The notes beneath the pieces are model-generated. The model ran no database searches. It saw only the letters and a program-made list of their open reading frames with translations, and was not told where the DNA came from. This document shows, one piece after another, positions 28,003-37,408 of a stretch of 64,000 bases of DNA. Source of the stretch: an uncultured Prevotella sp. (GTDB taxonomy: Bacteria; Bacteroidota; Bacteroidia; Bacteroidales; Bacteroidaceae); assembly GCA_946404405.1 (NCBI GenBank), contig CAMJDL010000008.1, positions 1-64,000 on the forward strand. Reading direction: 5' to 3'. The translations under genes were made by a program, and so were the position numbers. Within the stretch, counting starts at the first letter, position 1, and each line of letters starts with the position of its first letter.

Positions 28003-28053
28003 AATTATAATTTTTAAGTTGTTGATAAATTGTTTTGTTTCTTTTTGTTGCTG

Positions 28054-28084
28054 CAAAGTTATGGTGCTTTTTCAGAAGAAACAA
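28054..28084 (-). promoter_or_regulatory. Promoter of the small secreted protein gene
   Basis: Minus strand TTG (28084-28082), 20 bases, TAACTTTG (28061-28054). It supports the ATG at 28002. Confidence 0.7.
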
Positions 28085-28187
28085 GTTTTTTACTGATTTT
28101 CCTCTGAAGATGTTCGGACAACAACGGAATTTTCAGACAAATAAGCGTTATGGCGAAAAAAGTTGTCGCAAATCAGTGTGTTTTTAA

Positions 28188-29507
28188 TTAATTCTTTTTC
28201 TCAAAATTATCTATCTTCTTCAGATAGTGCCGACGGAAGTCGCGCCAGTGGTAGTATGGGGCACAATCGGTGGCGATGGGCAGACGGGCTTCTTGTTCGT
28301 TCAGCAATACCTTGAAGAGGATGTCGTTATCCTTCGGGTTGCTGCGATAGAAGACGAACTGCAGGTTCGAGGCCATGGGGAAGATGTCGGAACACCACCA
28401 GCCCTTATCTTCAATCTCGTCGAGATTGCTGGAACGAAGGTCGTAGCCGTTAATACCCAACAGGCAGACTAATGGCAACAATACCGTTTCGTGGCCAAAG
28501 CGCAGTTGGGCACCATGACGCTCCATGTGGAGACAACTGTCGGCCTCGTTGATGATTTTGCGCAACAGGTGGCGTTGTGAAAAAGGATATTTGCCTCCAT
28601 TATTTGGCGTGAAATTGGCATATTGTGCATACCACAGGGCATTGTCTATCTGCCACATGCGGTAGAGCTCTTCGGGCTGGAAGATGTCGATGAGGAAAGT
28701 GTTCTTGTACAGATGCGTATTTTTCTGAAAGAGTCCCATCTTCATCAGATAGTAGTTGAAATCGGTCTCGTCGACTATGTCCTTGACGATGTCCGGGTTC
28801 TTGAATATCATCTCCATCAGACGGCTGTTACCTGTGCGTGTGGACATGTATTGGTCGAAGGCCTTTTGGGCTTCTCGTGACAGTTTGGCACGTTTCATGG
28901 TCGGGTCTTGGTGGTTCATGTACCACATGTCGCGTTTCGAGGCCTCCTGGCTGATTTCCAGATTGGGGTAGCGTTGTGCAAACTCGTTCAGTTCGGTACC
29001 CATTGAAACAATACAGCGTGGAATGATGGTACTCTTGGCTTGTATCCATGCGTTACCCTCGAAGACTTCAGGGAATTGCTTCATCATGTGCTGTGCTATC
29101 CACTTGTGTTGCAGTCGGCCGTATTCCGCCAGTTCGCCCCATCGTTGCTCTGAATTTTGAAGAATGAGCTTCATCTCGGCCAGCACTTTCTTGCCAGTGG
29201 GTGTCAACTCGTCAACGCTCTCTGCTTGCAGCATCATGGCGTAGGGAATGTTGTAGCCGGTGGGGTTGTTGATATATCGCGAGCCGTGACGTCCGTAGTG
29301 CGAAATGTAGAAGGGGTGCTTTCCCTTGGGTGCCGGCGTCAGCTTATAGAGACTATCGGGATAAGTGTCGTAGTTGCAGGCAGCATAGGCTGGCCGTTTC
29401 TTGATAATCTCAAGGACTGGCTGAGCTTGCGCTTCGCTAAATGATAAATGACAAATGAAAAATGATAAATTTATCAGCCACCGTCTTTTGTTTATCTTGG
29501 TAATCAT
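28188..29507 (-). CDS. Secreted histidine-type (phytase/MINPP-like) phosphatase
   Basis: About 439 residues, clade-2 histidine phosphatase. The catalytic motif ISHYGRHGSRYI contains the RHGxR signature with the nucleophile His, and FGHETVLLPLVCLLGINGYD holds the later His/Glu of the proton donor site. Homologues in gut Bacteroidetes include inositol-polyphosphate phosphatases; substrate here is inferred only. The signal peptide LINLSFFICHLSFSEAQAQ is encoded by AAATGATAAATGAC-type DNA found elsewhere as spacer sequence. The nominal frame starts with TTG; ATG at 29507 is used. Second gene of a two-gene operon, 30 bases after its paralogue. Confidence 0.85.
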   Translation of the reverse strand: MITKINKRRWLINLSFFICHLSFSEAQAQPVLEIIKKRPAYAACNYDTYPDSLYKLTPAPKGKHPFYISHYGRHGSRYINNPTGYNIPYAMMLQAESVDELTPTGKKVLAEMKLILQNSEQRWGELAEYGRLQHKWIAQHMMKQFPEVFEGNAWIQAKSTIIPRCIVSMGTELNEFAQRYPNLEISQEASKRDMWYMNHQDPTMKRAKLSREAQKAFDQYMSTRTGNSRLMEMIFKNPDIVKDIVDETDFNYYLMKMGLFQKNTHLYKNTFLIDIFQPEELYRMWQIDNALWYAQYANFTPNNGGKYPFSQRHLLRKIINEADSCLHMERHGAQLRFGHETVLLPLVCLLGINGYDLRSSNLDEIEDKGWWCSDIFPMASNLQFVFYRSNPKDNDILFKVLLNEQEARLPIATDCAPYYHWRDFRRHYLKKIDNFEKKN

Positions 29508-29537
29508 AAATTTCAAACTTCAAATTTCAATTTTCAA

Positions 29538-30872
29538 TTAGTCGTCCTTATTCTTCGTATGGTCGTATCTGGTTGTCTCATGGGCATAGAGCTTACGCAG
29601 GTAGTAGCGTTTGACGTCCTCCCAGTGATAGTAGGGAGCACAGTCTGTCTCAATGGGCAGACGGGCTTCTTCTCCGTTCAGCAATACCTTGATGAGGATA
29701 TTGTCGTCAGTCTTGTCCTTACGATAGTAAACCACCTGTACGCTTGATCCGAAGGGTGCTATCCGGTAGTTGGCCCATCCCAGCTTTTCCAACTGGTTGA
29801 GGTCGGAAGTCTTAAGTCCGTAGCCGTTGAGTTCCATGAGGCAGATGAGTTCCATGACCATGCCTCGACTGCTGTAGCGCAGGTGTACTACGGGATGGTC
29901 CAGTTTCTTAATGCTGTCACCCTGATGCAGTAGGTTCCATAAAGGGGCACGTTGAGCGAAAGGCTGATTGCCGCCGTTCAGTTCGAAACTGCCATAGCTG
30001 ATATAGTTCTTGGCATTGTGTAAACGCCAGTGCTGCAACATTTCTTCAGGCGTATAGATGTCGTATAGTGTTATGACGCCATCCAAGGGGGTGTTCTGAA
30101 TACCGCCAGCTAACGTGAATAGCTGGTCGTTGAGCTTGGTGGTGTCGATATGCTCTTTGACGTAGTCCATACTGCCGAATAACGATTCCCACAGCCGCTT
30201 ATTGTTGCTGTTGGCCTTGATGTATGCCTGATAACAGGTTTGGGTCTCTGCGTTGAAGCGGTCGGCTTCCAGTTCCTTGTCTTCCACATACATCCATGGA
30301 TCGTTGCTATGCGATGATTTCATGCGGAGTTCCATTTTAGCATTGTGCCTTGCTATCTGGGTCATGAACTCTTGCATGGACATGATGGAGTGGTTTCGCA
30401 CGATGCTGCGAGCGTCGATATAGCTGCCGTCCACAAAGATATCAGGGAAGCGGTCCACCATGTCCTGAGCCAGCTGTCGCATTTGCCGGGCACCATTAAC
30501 AGTTATTTCGCCTGTTCTGTGTACGGCATCCTGTTCTATCAGCCTGAGTCTGCGCAAAACGTCTTTGCCCAAAGGAGTCAGCATGTTCACGCTGTCGGCC
30601 TTGGCCAGAGTAACTAAGGACGTCTGATATTCTTTATAGCTTTCCAGATAATAGGCCGCCGAACTTCCAAAGTGCGAGATGTAGAACGGTTTCTTGCCAT
30701 CAGGGGCTGGCGTGTCAACTTGTTGCTTGCCAGTGGGCAAGGAGTAGTTGATACCTGCAGAACATTGCGGTTTGGCCTTGATCTCTTCAACGACTGTCTG
30801 GGCGGTTAGATGTGTGCAAATCATCAGCAACAAGGGGGTTACCCATTGTCGTATATTTATTATATGTAGCAT
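29538..30872 (-). CDS. Histidine-phosphatase paralogue without catalytic residues (pseudo-enzyme)
   Basis: 444 residues with the same layout as the neighbouring phosphatase: signal peptide, KKPFYISHFGSSAAYYL in the position of KHPFYISHYGRHGSRYI, and a later LRYSSRGMVMELICLMELNG matching LRFGHETVLLPLVCLLGING. Thus RHG is replaced by SSA and the HE pair by SR. The C-terminal VLLNGEEARLPIETDCAPYY is almost identical to the paralogue's. The reading frame is intact and has a perfect promoter, so it is a maintained non-catalytic protein rather than a decayed gene. A binding or regulatory role is inferred. Confidence 0.8.
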   Translation of the reverse strand: MLHIINIRQWVTPLLLMICTHLTAQTVVEEIKAKPQCSAGINYSLPTGKQQVDTPAPDGKKPFYISHFGSSAAYYLESYKEYQTSLVTLAKADSVNMLTPLGKDVLRRLRLIEQDAVHRTGEITVNGARQMRQLAQDMVDRFPDIFVDGSYIDARSIVRNHSIMSMQEFMTQIARHNAKMELRMKSSHSNDPWMYVEDKELEADRFNAETQTCYQAYIKANSNNKRLWESLFGSMDYVKEHIDTTKLNDQLFTLAGGIQNTPLDGVITLYDIYTPEEMLQHWRLHNAKNYISYGSFELNGGNQPFAQRAPLWNLLHQGDSIKKLDHPVVHLRYSSRGMVMELICLMELNGYGLKTSDLNQLEKLGWANYRIAPFGSSVQVVYYRKDKTDDNILIKVLLNGEEARLPIETDCAPYYHWEDVKRYYLRKLYAHETTRYDHTKNKDD

Positions 30873-30891
30873 AATATTGTAATTTCGCTGG

Positions 30892-30922
30892 CAAAGTTAC
30901 GAATTTGTATTGACAAAACCAA
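30892..30922 (-). promoter_or_regulatory. Promoter of the phosphatase operon
   Basis: Minus strand TTG (30922-30920), 20 bases, TAACTTTG (30899-30892), 20 bases before the start at 30872. Confidence 0.65.
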
Positions 30923-30960
30923 ATATATTTATCGTTAAAAGAAAAAAACGTCTTTTTTCT

Positions 30961-30990
30961 TTGTATTTCATTTGATTTACACTACCTTTG
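30961..30990 (+). promoter_or_regulatory. Promoter of the kinase-RapZ gene
   Basis: TTG (30961-30963), 19 bases, TACCTTTG (30983-30990). It lies inside the longest open frame and so places the real start at 31014. Confidence 0.65.
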
Positions 30991-31013
30991 CAGCAAATAA
31001 TTCAGACACGTGT

Positions 31014-32549
31014 ATGCAGAAGCTAATCGAACTATATAAGCAGTGGAGTGGGGAAGAACCCCAGAATGTGCAGCAATTAACGGCAGGTGGCAGTAACCGC
31101 GAATACTACCGTATGACCTCTTCAGAAGGTAAGAATGTGGTGGGTTGTGTAGGTACCAGTCGCGACGAAAACCATGCCTTCATCTATCTGGCCAAGCACT
31201 TTACGGATTGTAAGTTGCCTGTTCCGGAGATTCTTGCTGTCAGCAACGACGAGTTGCGCTACATTCAGACCGATTTGGGTTCTATGTCGCTGTTCGATGC
31301 CATTCGTGGCGGTCGTGAGGCTGGTGGCCGTTATACGTTGAAGGAGCAGGAACTGCTGCGTCGTACCATCCGCGAGTTGCCTAAGATTCAGATTGCTGGA
31401 GCTGACGGGCTCGATTTTACCAATTGCTATCCTCAGCCAGCTTTCGATAGCGACTCTGTGCTCTTCGACCTCAACTACTTTAAATACTGCTTCCTGAAGG
31501 CTACCGAGGTTGACTTCCACGAGTTAAAGCTTGAGGCTGATTTCCGTCTGTTGGCCAAGGACTTGACGAATGCTGATGACCCTCAGGGTTTCCTCTATCG
31601 CGACTTCCAGGCACGCAACGTGATGCTGAATAGCGAGGGGCGCCCGTTCTTCATCGACTTCCAAGGTGGACGTAAGGGACCGTACTACTACGACCTGGCT
31701 TCATTCCTATGGCAGGCTTCTGCCAAGTATCCTTATAAGGTCCGTCGCGAACTGGTCTATGAGTACTACAACGCCATGAAGCAGTTTGCCGAGGTGCCTT
31801 CGCCCCATCATTTCGTTGACCGCTTGTCGCTCTTCGTGCTGTTCCGTCAGTTGCAGGTACTGGGTGCCTACGGATTCCGAGGCTATTTCGAGCGTAAGCT
31901 CCATTTCATAGAGAGTATTCCGCCCGCTATGCAGAATATCCGTGAACTGTTGGATGAGCGCAACTTCCCCTATCCATATATGACCGATATCCTGCGCCAG
32001 TTGACGGAAATGCCTCGTTTCCAGCAGGTTCAGACCACCGTTAGTCGAGCTGATGGCTATAAGACGACAGATAAGAACCCCTATAAGCAGCATCCGCAGG
32101 ATGGTCCGGCTACGTTCTCAAAGTACGACGCTCAGGGCCCATTGGTGGTACGCGTATTCAGTTTCTCTTATACGAAAGGCATTCCAGAGGACGAGTCGGG
32201 TAATGGTGGTGGCTATGTGTTCGACTGCCGATCAACCCACAACCCAGGCCGTTACGAGCCGTATAAACAACTCACGGGTCTCGACGAGCCCGTCATCCGA
32301 TTCCTGGAGGACGATGGTGAGATTCTGACGTTCCTCGACAGCGTCTATAAGTTGGCCGACGCCCATGTACGCCGTTACATCCAGCGTGGTTTCACGTCAT
32401 TGATGTTCTGCTTTGGCTGTACGGGTGGTCAGCATCGTTCTGTGTATAGTGCCCAGCACTTGGCCGAGCATATTCACGAGAAGTTCGGTATCGAGGTACG
32501 CATCTGTCATCGTGAACAAAAAATTACCCAGACGCTGAGCGCTGGGTAA
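31014..32549 (+). CDS. AmgK-like sugar kinase fused to RapZ C-terminal domain
   Basis: 511 residues in two parts. Residues 1 to about 340 form an aminoglycoside-phosphotransferase-type kinase: GGSNREYYRM near the N-terminus, catalytic YRDFQARNVML, and metal-site FIDFQGGRKGPYYYDLAS. This is the family of AmgK, which phosphorylates N-acetylmuramate/N-acetylglucosamine at C1. Residues from about 375 (VRVFSFSYTKGIPEDE to FGCTGGQHRSVY) match the C-terminal domain of RapZ, which in E. coli binds glucosamine-6-phosphate; the RapZ P-loop domain is absent. A MurU-like gene lies 2.5 kb away. The 3' end contains the terminator of the opposite gene. Confidence 0.8.
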   Translation: MQKLIELYKQWSGEEPQNVQQLTAGGSNREYYRMTSSEGKNVVGCVGTSRDENHAFIYLAKHFTDCKLPVPEILAVSNDELRYIQTDLGSMSLFDAIRGGREAGGRYTLKEQELLRRTIRELPKIQIAGADGLDFTNCYPQPAFDSDSVLFDLNYFKYCFLKATEVDFHELKLEADFRLLAKDLTNADDPQGFLYRDFQARNVMLNSEGRPFFIDFQGGRKGPYYYDLASFLWQASAKYPYKVRRELVYEYYNAMKQFAEVPSPHHFVDRLSLFVLFRQLQVLGAYGFRGYFERKLHFIESIPPAMQNIRELLDERNFPYPYMTDILRQLTEMPRFQQVQTTVSRADGYKTTDKNPYKQHPQDGPATFSKYDAQGPLVVRVFSFSYTKGIPEDESGNGGGYVFDCRSTHNPGRYEPYKQLTGLDEPVIRFLEDDGEILTFLDSVYKLADAHVRRYIQRGFTSLMFCFGCTGGQHRSVYSAQHLAEHIHEKFGIEVRICHREQKITQTLSAG

Positions 32550-32550
32550 T
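32517..32550 (-). terminator. Terminator of the CotH gene, inside the end of the kinase-RapZ gene
   Basis: On the minus strand ATTACCCAG and CTGGGTAAT pair around CGCTCAGCGT, followed by TTTTTTG. The stem covers the last codons and stop of the opposite-strand gene. Confidence 0.7.
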
Positions 32551-32576
32551 CTTCCAATCGTTTATATGACTGACGC

Positions 32577-35000
32577 TTAGCGCCAGATGATCTTCTTTCC
32601 GTTCTGGATATATATTCTGCCAGCCTGAGGATTCGTCACCTTGTTGCCCATCAGGTCGTAGATGTCTTTGGTAGCAAGGATATTGTTTTCGATGTTCTTG
32701 ATACCAGTAGACATACCGATGATTGGTTCGATGTTCAGCGCTTTTGCAGTCATATTGATGGCCAGCTCGCTGCCGCTCACCTCTTCGGTCTTAGCGCCAC
32801 TTAGTTTCCAACCCTTAATCTCCTGACCCTCAGGAACTGTGCCGGTAATCGTCAACTGACGGTTGGCATAGTACTTGCCGTCGAATGTCTTGTTCGATAC
32901 CTTAATACCGTTAATGGTAAGGGCAACGTCCTGTGCATTCTTATTGACGGTTAGTGCCACGGGTGAACCAAGTCCCCATTGGCTGCCAATGAACTTATAA
33001 AAGTTGTTAGGACGGCCTTCAACCCAATTCTTGGCATTGTTGAACTTGTTGGTGATGTCCTTGCGGTTGTCAGTTTGACCCCAACCGCCGCCCCAAGGCC
33101 AGCCACCGCCACCGCCGCCATTGTACTTGTCGCGGTGGGCTACGAATTCCTCCATAGCTTCTTCCATGATGAGGTCAATGGTTTCGCCAGTACCCTTACC
33201 ATTCATGAAGTCGCCCATAAAGACACTACACTTGTCAATGAACAGGTTCAGAATGTCCTTGTCTTCCAACATGTTCTTGAGGAGACGTGTTGCCGGCTCT
33301 GTAAAGGCCCATGCGTTACTGCTGTCATAGCTTTGATTGTACAGCAACTTGATGGTGTTGTAGTCGTTCTGCCTGCCGTAGAGTCCAAGTCCGAAGTCGG
33401 TATCCTTGACAATTACACGCCAAATCTTTGGCAGACCAGATTTCTTGTCATCATCGTTGGGACGCCAGAATACGAGGTTATTGCCTGGGAAGTCAATATT
33501 GCCGTAGAAGAAGTTCAAGGCGATGACGTTCAGGTATTCGTTGACGTCCATCCATTGCTCATATTCTGCCAAAGTGTGGCCCTTCTCACTATAGAAAGTT
33601 TTGAATGCTTCATAGAAATCGGCGGTACCTTCCTTCAATTCCTCGATGAACATATCCTTGTTATTGACTTGCTCATGCGAGATCTCAACCATGTCGAGAT
33701 CCTCAAGACCGTCGTAATTACTGTAGATGTTGTCCTCATTTGAACGCTCGCGAATGTTGAGCATACCCATATACTCACCATTGATGTATAGAACTGCCGT
33801 ATGGCCTGCCTGCCAGTCAAGGTCTACGTGGCTTGCCATTGTGCGTTGGATAATGAGGTCGCGGAAATACAGGTCAGAGAAGTCATTGCCACCGTCGCGC
33901 AGAGAGAATGACTTGAATTCCGTAACGCCAGGCTTCTGGTCAGGGAAGAACTCGTAAGAAAAACGCTTCTTGTCGGGGTCAAAGCGCTTGTTGGCATAAA
34001 ATACCATCGACTTCAACGCATTCGTACGTGACTGTCCACCCTGAATTCGAGTCTCGCTAAGCTGGTTGAAGACACTTGCCTCACCCTCAACAGGGAAGAA
34101 CTCAATATTGACAGGACGACGCCAGTCGTGTGTCTTTTTGTCTTCCTTGCTATTGTTGTTGGCAAAAAGACCAATCTTTGAATCGTTCAGATACTTGTCG
34201 TCAGTTTGGACAGAGAAGATGGGAACCGTCATCGTTCTGGGATGGAAGATGTACGACTGTGCGGTGCTGACGGGTGACAGCCAGCCGTCGCAGAACACCT
34301 TGGCACGAATAACCTTTGTATTGTTGATGCTAATGGCCTTCGAATATTTCGTTCCGTTAGCCTTTGGCTCACTACCGTCGGTGGTATAGACGATGTAGGC
34401 ACCGTCGGGAGCTCCCTCGGGAAGACTCAGCGTGAGGTTCAGGGCTGTATTGCTCACACGACCATTCTCGCTGAATACCGGTGCACCCAAGATGTTTTTG
34501 GTGGTCTTGCCGCAGTTGGTTTTTCCTGGGGTAGGAGTAAGTTGGTAACCCCACTTGTCGGCACCATCAGTTTCACGACCGAAGGCAATATCGGGAGCTG
34601 GCATCTTCTTCAAGTCAGCAGGCAAACTGTCAACAACCTCCTTGTTCTTGAAAAGGTAAACCGTACAGCCCTTGCCTGACTCCAGACGGAAATCGGCATG
34701 CAGTCGATTGTCCTCTTTGCCTTCCTTGTCGCAATAGACGATAGCGTAACCTTTAGGAGCTATTGTCTTATCGGGTAACTGCCAGGCTTTCTTTTCTTTG
34801 TTTTTATTGCAAATCTTGTAGTCTTTAAGGTTGATGGTTGCATCGCTGGGGTTGTATAATTCAACCCAAGAGTCAGGAAATTCCTTGATGTCGTCCATAA
34901 GGGTCTCGACATTCGACTGCATGATTTCGTTAATTTGCAGCGTTTGAGCCGTTGCACTGCCACATAAAAGTGTGGCTACAATTAGAGTAAAAAATTTCAT
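32577..35000 (-). CDS. Secreted CotH-family protein with lamin-tail domain
   Basis: 807 residues. Signal peptide MKFFTLIVATLLCGSATAQ; lamin-tail (LTD) domain at about 20-130 (LQINEIMQSNVET, DSWVELYNPSDATINLKDY); a beta domain of chitobiase C-terminal type (VYTTDGSEPKANGTKYS); CotH kinase-like core from about 260 to 600 with INGEYMGMLNIRERSNEDN and VIVKDTDFGLGL; a Gly/Trp-rich stretch (GGGGGGWPWGGGWGQ); and a C-terminal sorting-type tail (IYDLMGNKVTNPQAGRIYIQ). CotH in Bacillus spores is a protein kinase; the role of secreted Bacteroidetes versions is unknown. It interrupts the kinase-MurU neighbourhood. Confidence 0.85.
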   Translation of the reverse strand: MKFFTLIVATLLCGSATAQTLQINEIMQSNVETLMDDIKEFPDSWVELYNPSDATINLKDYKICNKNKEKKAWQLPDKTIAPKGYAIVYCDKEGKEDNRLHADFRLESGKGCTVYLFKNKEVVDSLPADLKKMPAPDIAFGRETDGADKWGYQLTPTPGKTNCGKTTKNILGAPVFSENGRVSNTALNLTLSLPEGAPDGAYIVYTTDGSEPKANGTKYSKAISINNTKVIRAKVFCDGWLSPVSTAQSYIFHPRTMTVPIFSVQTDDKYLNDSKIGLFANNNSKEDKKTHDWRRPVNIEFFPVEGEASVFNQLSETRIQGGQSRTNALKSMVFYANKRFDPDKKRFSYEFFPDQKPGVTEFKSFSLRDGGNDFSDLYFRDLIIQRTMASHVDLDWQAGHTAVLYINGEYMGMLNIRERSNEDNIYSNYDGLEDLDMVEISHEQVNNKDMFIEELKEGTADFYEAFKTFYSEKGHTLAEYEQWMDVNEYLNVIALNFFYGNIDFPGNNLVFWRPNDDDKKSGLPKIWRVIVKDTDFGLGLYGRQNDYNTIKLLYNQSYDSSNAWAFTEPATRLLKNMLEDKDILNLFIDKCSVFMGDFMNGKGTGETIDLIMEEAMEEFVAHRDKYNGGGGGGWPWGGGWGQTDNRKDITNKFNNAKNWVEGRPNNFYKFIGSQWGLGSPVALTVNKNAQDVALTINGIKVSNKTFDGKYYANRQLTITGTVPEGQEIKGWKLSGAKTEEVSGSELAINMTAKALNIEPIIGMSTGIKNIENNILATKDIYDLMGNKVTNPQAGRIYIQNGKKIIWR

Positions 35001-35029
35001 GTTGGTTATGATTTTCTGAAAACTATCTG

Positions 35030-35037
35030 CAAAGTTA
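35030..35037 (-). promoter_or_regulatory. -7 box of the CotH gene
   Basis: TAACTTTG on the minus strand, 29 bases before the start at 35000. Confidence 0.5.
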
Positions 35038-35080
35038 TAAAATTATTCTAATTCTTAATTCATAATTCTTATTTTTTTTG

Positions 35081-35088
35081 TAACTTTG
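35081..35088 (+). promoter_or_regulatory. -7 box of the nucleotidyltransferase-guaA operon
   Basis: TAACTTTG, 18 bases before the ATG at 35107. The longer open frame starts inside it and is rejected. Confidence 0.55.
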
Positions 35089-35106
35089 CAACCCAAAGCA
35101 AAGAAT

Positions 35107-35859
35107 ATGAAACAAACGATGATATTGGCAGCGGGTCTTGGTACCCGTTTGAAACCCCTGACTGACACTATGCCGAAGGCGTTGGTGCCTGTTGGAGGCA
35201 CGCCTTTGCTTGACATCAACATCCGTAAACTGCAATCGTATGGTTACGACCGTTTCATAGTCAATATCCATCATTTTGCCCAGCAGATTGTCGACTATGT
35301 GGCCCAACAGGACTATGCACCGCTAGTTCATTTCAGCGACGAGACCGACGCCTTGCTTGAGACGGGCGGGGGACTGAAGAAGGCGCAGGACCTGTTCCGT
35401 TCCGACGAACCAATCCTTATTCATAATGTCGATATCTTGGATAATGTCGACTATGATTGGTTTGCCCGTCAGCATCAGACCGACGAGGATGCCGTCTTGT
35501 TGGTCAGCCGTCGTCAGACCAAGCGCTATCTGCTCTTCGACAATGCGATGCACCTCATGGGCTGGAAGAACATTGAGACGGGTGAAATCAAGAGTCCTTA
35601 TGAGTATGTACGACGTACGGGTCTCTCGCAGCATGGCGAGGCACTGAACATGTTTGCTTTCTCAGGCATCCATTCGTTTTCGCCCCGTTTGTTCCCCCTT
35701 ATGGATCGTTTCCCAGACCGTTTCAGTATTATCGACTTTTATCTCTCCGTGTGTCATCGTTCACGCATCGTCGGACTTGTTAAGGACGACCTGCGACTGA
35801 TGGACGTGGGCAAGCTCGACACATTGGATCAAGCAGAAAATTTCATTAAATCATTATAA
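35107..35859 (+). CDS. MurU-like sugar-1-phosphate nucleotidyltransferase
   Basis: 250 residues. [20 protein letters not shown] is the nucleotide-binding signature, followed by [27 protein letters not shown] supplies the catalytic Asp region and [17 protein letters not shown] the C-terminal segment. MurU makes UDP-MurNAc from MurNAc-1-phosphate in a cell-wall recycling route that begins with AmgK; the AmgK-like fusion upstream supports this, but mannose- or glucose-1-phosphate transferases look similar. guaA follows after only 5 bases, so the two are co-transcribed. Confidence 0.75.
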   Translation: MKQTMILAAGLGTRLKPLTDTMPKALVPVGGTPLLDINIRKLQSYGYDRFIVNIHHFAQQIVDYVAQQDYAPLVHFSDETDALLETGGGLKKAQDLFRSDEPILIHNVDILDNVDYDWFARQHQTDEDAVLLVSRRQTKRYLLFDNAMHLMGWKNIETGEIKSPYEYVRRTGLSQHGEALNMFAFSGIHSFSPRLFPLMDRFPDRFSIIDFYLSVCHRSRIVGLVKDDLRLMDVGKLDTLDQAENFIKSL

Positions 35860-35864
35860 TTACA

Positions 35865-37406
35865 ATGCAAAAGATTATTATTCTCGATTTCGGTTCGCAA
35901 ACCACACAGCTCATTGGCCGTCGTGTGCGCGAGCTCGACACCTTTTGCGAGATTATGCCTTACAACAAGTTCCCCAAGGACGACCCTGAGGTCATTGGTG
36001 TCATCCTGAGTGGTTCGCCCTACTCAGTACACGACCCTGAGGCCTTCAAGGTAGACCTGAGCCAGTTTGTTGGTCGTTTGCCAGTCTTGGGTATCTGCTA
36101 TGGCGCTCAGTTCATCTCGCACACCCTGGGTGGTAAGGTGGAAAAGGCTGACTCTCGCGAGTATGGACGTGCCAACCTTCAGACGGTGGACACCACGAAT
36201 CCTCTTTTCAAGGGCTTCGAGCAGAACTCGCAGGTGTGGATGTCGCATGGTGACACCATCACCGCTATCCCTGGCGATTTCAAGGTTATTGGCTCTACAG
36301 CTGATGTCACCAATGCTGCTTTCGCCAGCACCACGCAACCTGTTTGGGCTGTTCAGTTCCATCCTGAGGTGTATCACACTTTGCAGGGTAAGACCTTGCT
36401 AAAGAACTTTGTCGTTGACATCTGCGGAAGCCGTCAGGAGTGGAGTGCTGCTTCGTTTGTCGATAGTACCGTTGCCGAGCTGAAAGCTCAACTGGGACAG
36501 GATCGTGTCATCTTAGGTCTCTCTGGTGGTGTCGACAGTTCTGTTGCTGCCGTACTTTTGAATCGCGCCATTGGTCAGAACCTCACGTGTATATTCGTTG
36601 ATCACGGTATGCTGCGTAAAAATGAGTTCACACAGGTGATGGACGACTATCGTTGCCTGGGCCTGAATGTCATTGGTGTTGATGCCAGCGAGAAGTTCTT
36701 CTCTGACCTTGCCGGCGTTACCGATCCTGAGCAGAAACGTAAGATTATAGGTCGCGACTTTGTTGAGGTGTTTAATGCTGAGGCTAAGAAGATTACGGAT
36801 GCCAAATGGTTGGCACAGGGCACTATCTATCCTGATCGTATCGAATCGCTGAATATTACGGGTAAAGTCATTAAGAGTCACCATAACGTTGGTGGTCTGC
36901 CCAAGGAGATGCACCTCCAGTTGTGCGAGCCCCTGAAGTGGCTGTTCAAGGACGAGGTTCGTCGTGTCGGTCGTCAGTTGGGTATGCCCGAGCACTTGAT
37001 TACCCGTCACCCCTTCCCTGGTCCTGGCTTGGCTGTGCGTATCTTAGGCGACATCACGCCTGAAAAGGTACGTATTCTTCAGGATGCCGACGATATCTAT
37101 GTTCGTGGCCTCCGTGAATATGTCGATACTGATGGTGATACATTATATAATAAGGTATGGCAGGCAGGTGCCATCTTGCTTTCTACCGTCCGCTCTGTGG
37201 GCGTGATGGGCGACGAGCGCACCTATGAGCACCCCGTAGCATTACGTGCCGTCACTTCGACAGATGCCATGACGGCTGACTGGGCTCATCTGCCTTACGA
37301 CTTCATGGCCAAGGTGTCTAACGAGATAATCAATAAGGTACGTGGCGTCAACCGCGTCTGCTACGATATCTCGTCAAAGCCACCCGCAACTATAGAATGG
37401 GAATGA
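35865..37406 (+). CDS. guaA: GMP synthase (glutamine-hydrolysing)
   Basis: Converts XMP to GMP using glutamine. 513 residues. Class I glutamine amidotransferase domain: [16 protein letters not shown] with the nucleophile Cys, and [10 protein letters not shown] with the His-Glu pair. The ATP-pyrophosphatase domain begins [16 protein letters not shown], and the C-terminal dimerisation domain ends in [12 protein letters not shown], the standard GuaA end. No frame damage. Confidence 0.98.
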   Translation: MQKIIILDFGSQTTQLIGRRVRELDTFCEIMPYNKFPKDDPEVIGVILSGSPYSVHDPEAFKVDLSQFVGRLPVLGICYGAQFISHTLGGKVEKADSREYGRANLQTVDTTNPLFKGFEQNSQVWMSHGDTITAIPGDFKVIGSTADVTNAAFASTTQPVWAVQFHPEVYHTLQGKTLLKNFVVDICGSRQEWSAASFVDSTVAELKAQLGQDRVILGLSGGVDSSVAAVLLNRAIGQNLTCIFVDHGMLRKNEFTQVMDDYRCLGLNVIGVDASEKFFSDLAGVTDPEQKRKIIGRDFVEVFNAEAKKITDAKWLAQGTIYPDRIESLNITGKVIKSHHNVGGLPKEMHLQLCEPLKWLFKDEVRRVGRQLGMPEHLITRHPFPGPGLAVRILGDITPEKVRILQDADDIYVRGLREYVDTDGDTLYNKVWQAGAILLSTVRSVGVMGDERTYEHPVALRAVTSTDAMTADWAHLPYDFMAKVSNEIINKVRGVNRVCYDISSKPPATIEWE

Positions 37407-37408
37407 TA

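Noticed and set aside
28188..30872. The phosphatase pair as one broken gene
   Set aside because: Both halves are full-length with separate signal peptides and complete domains.
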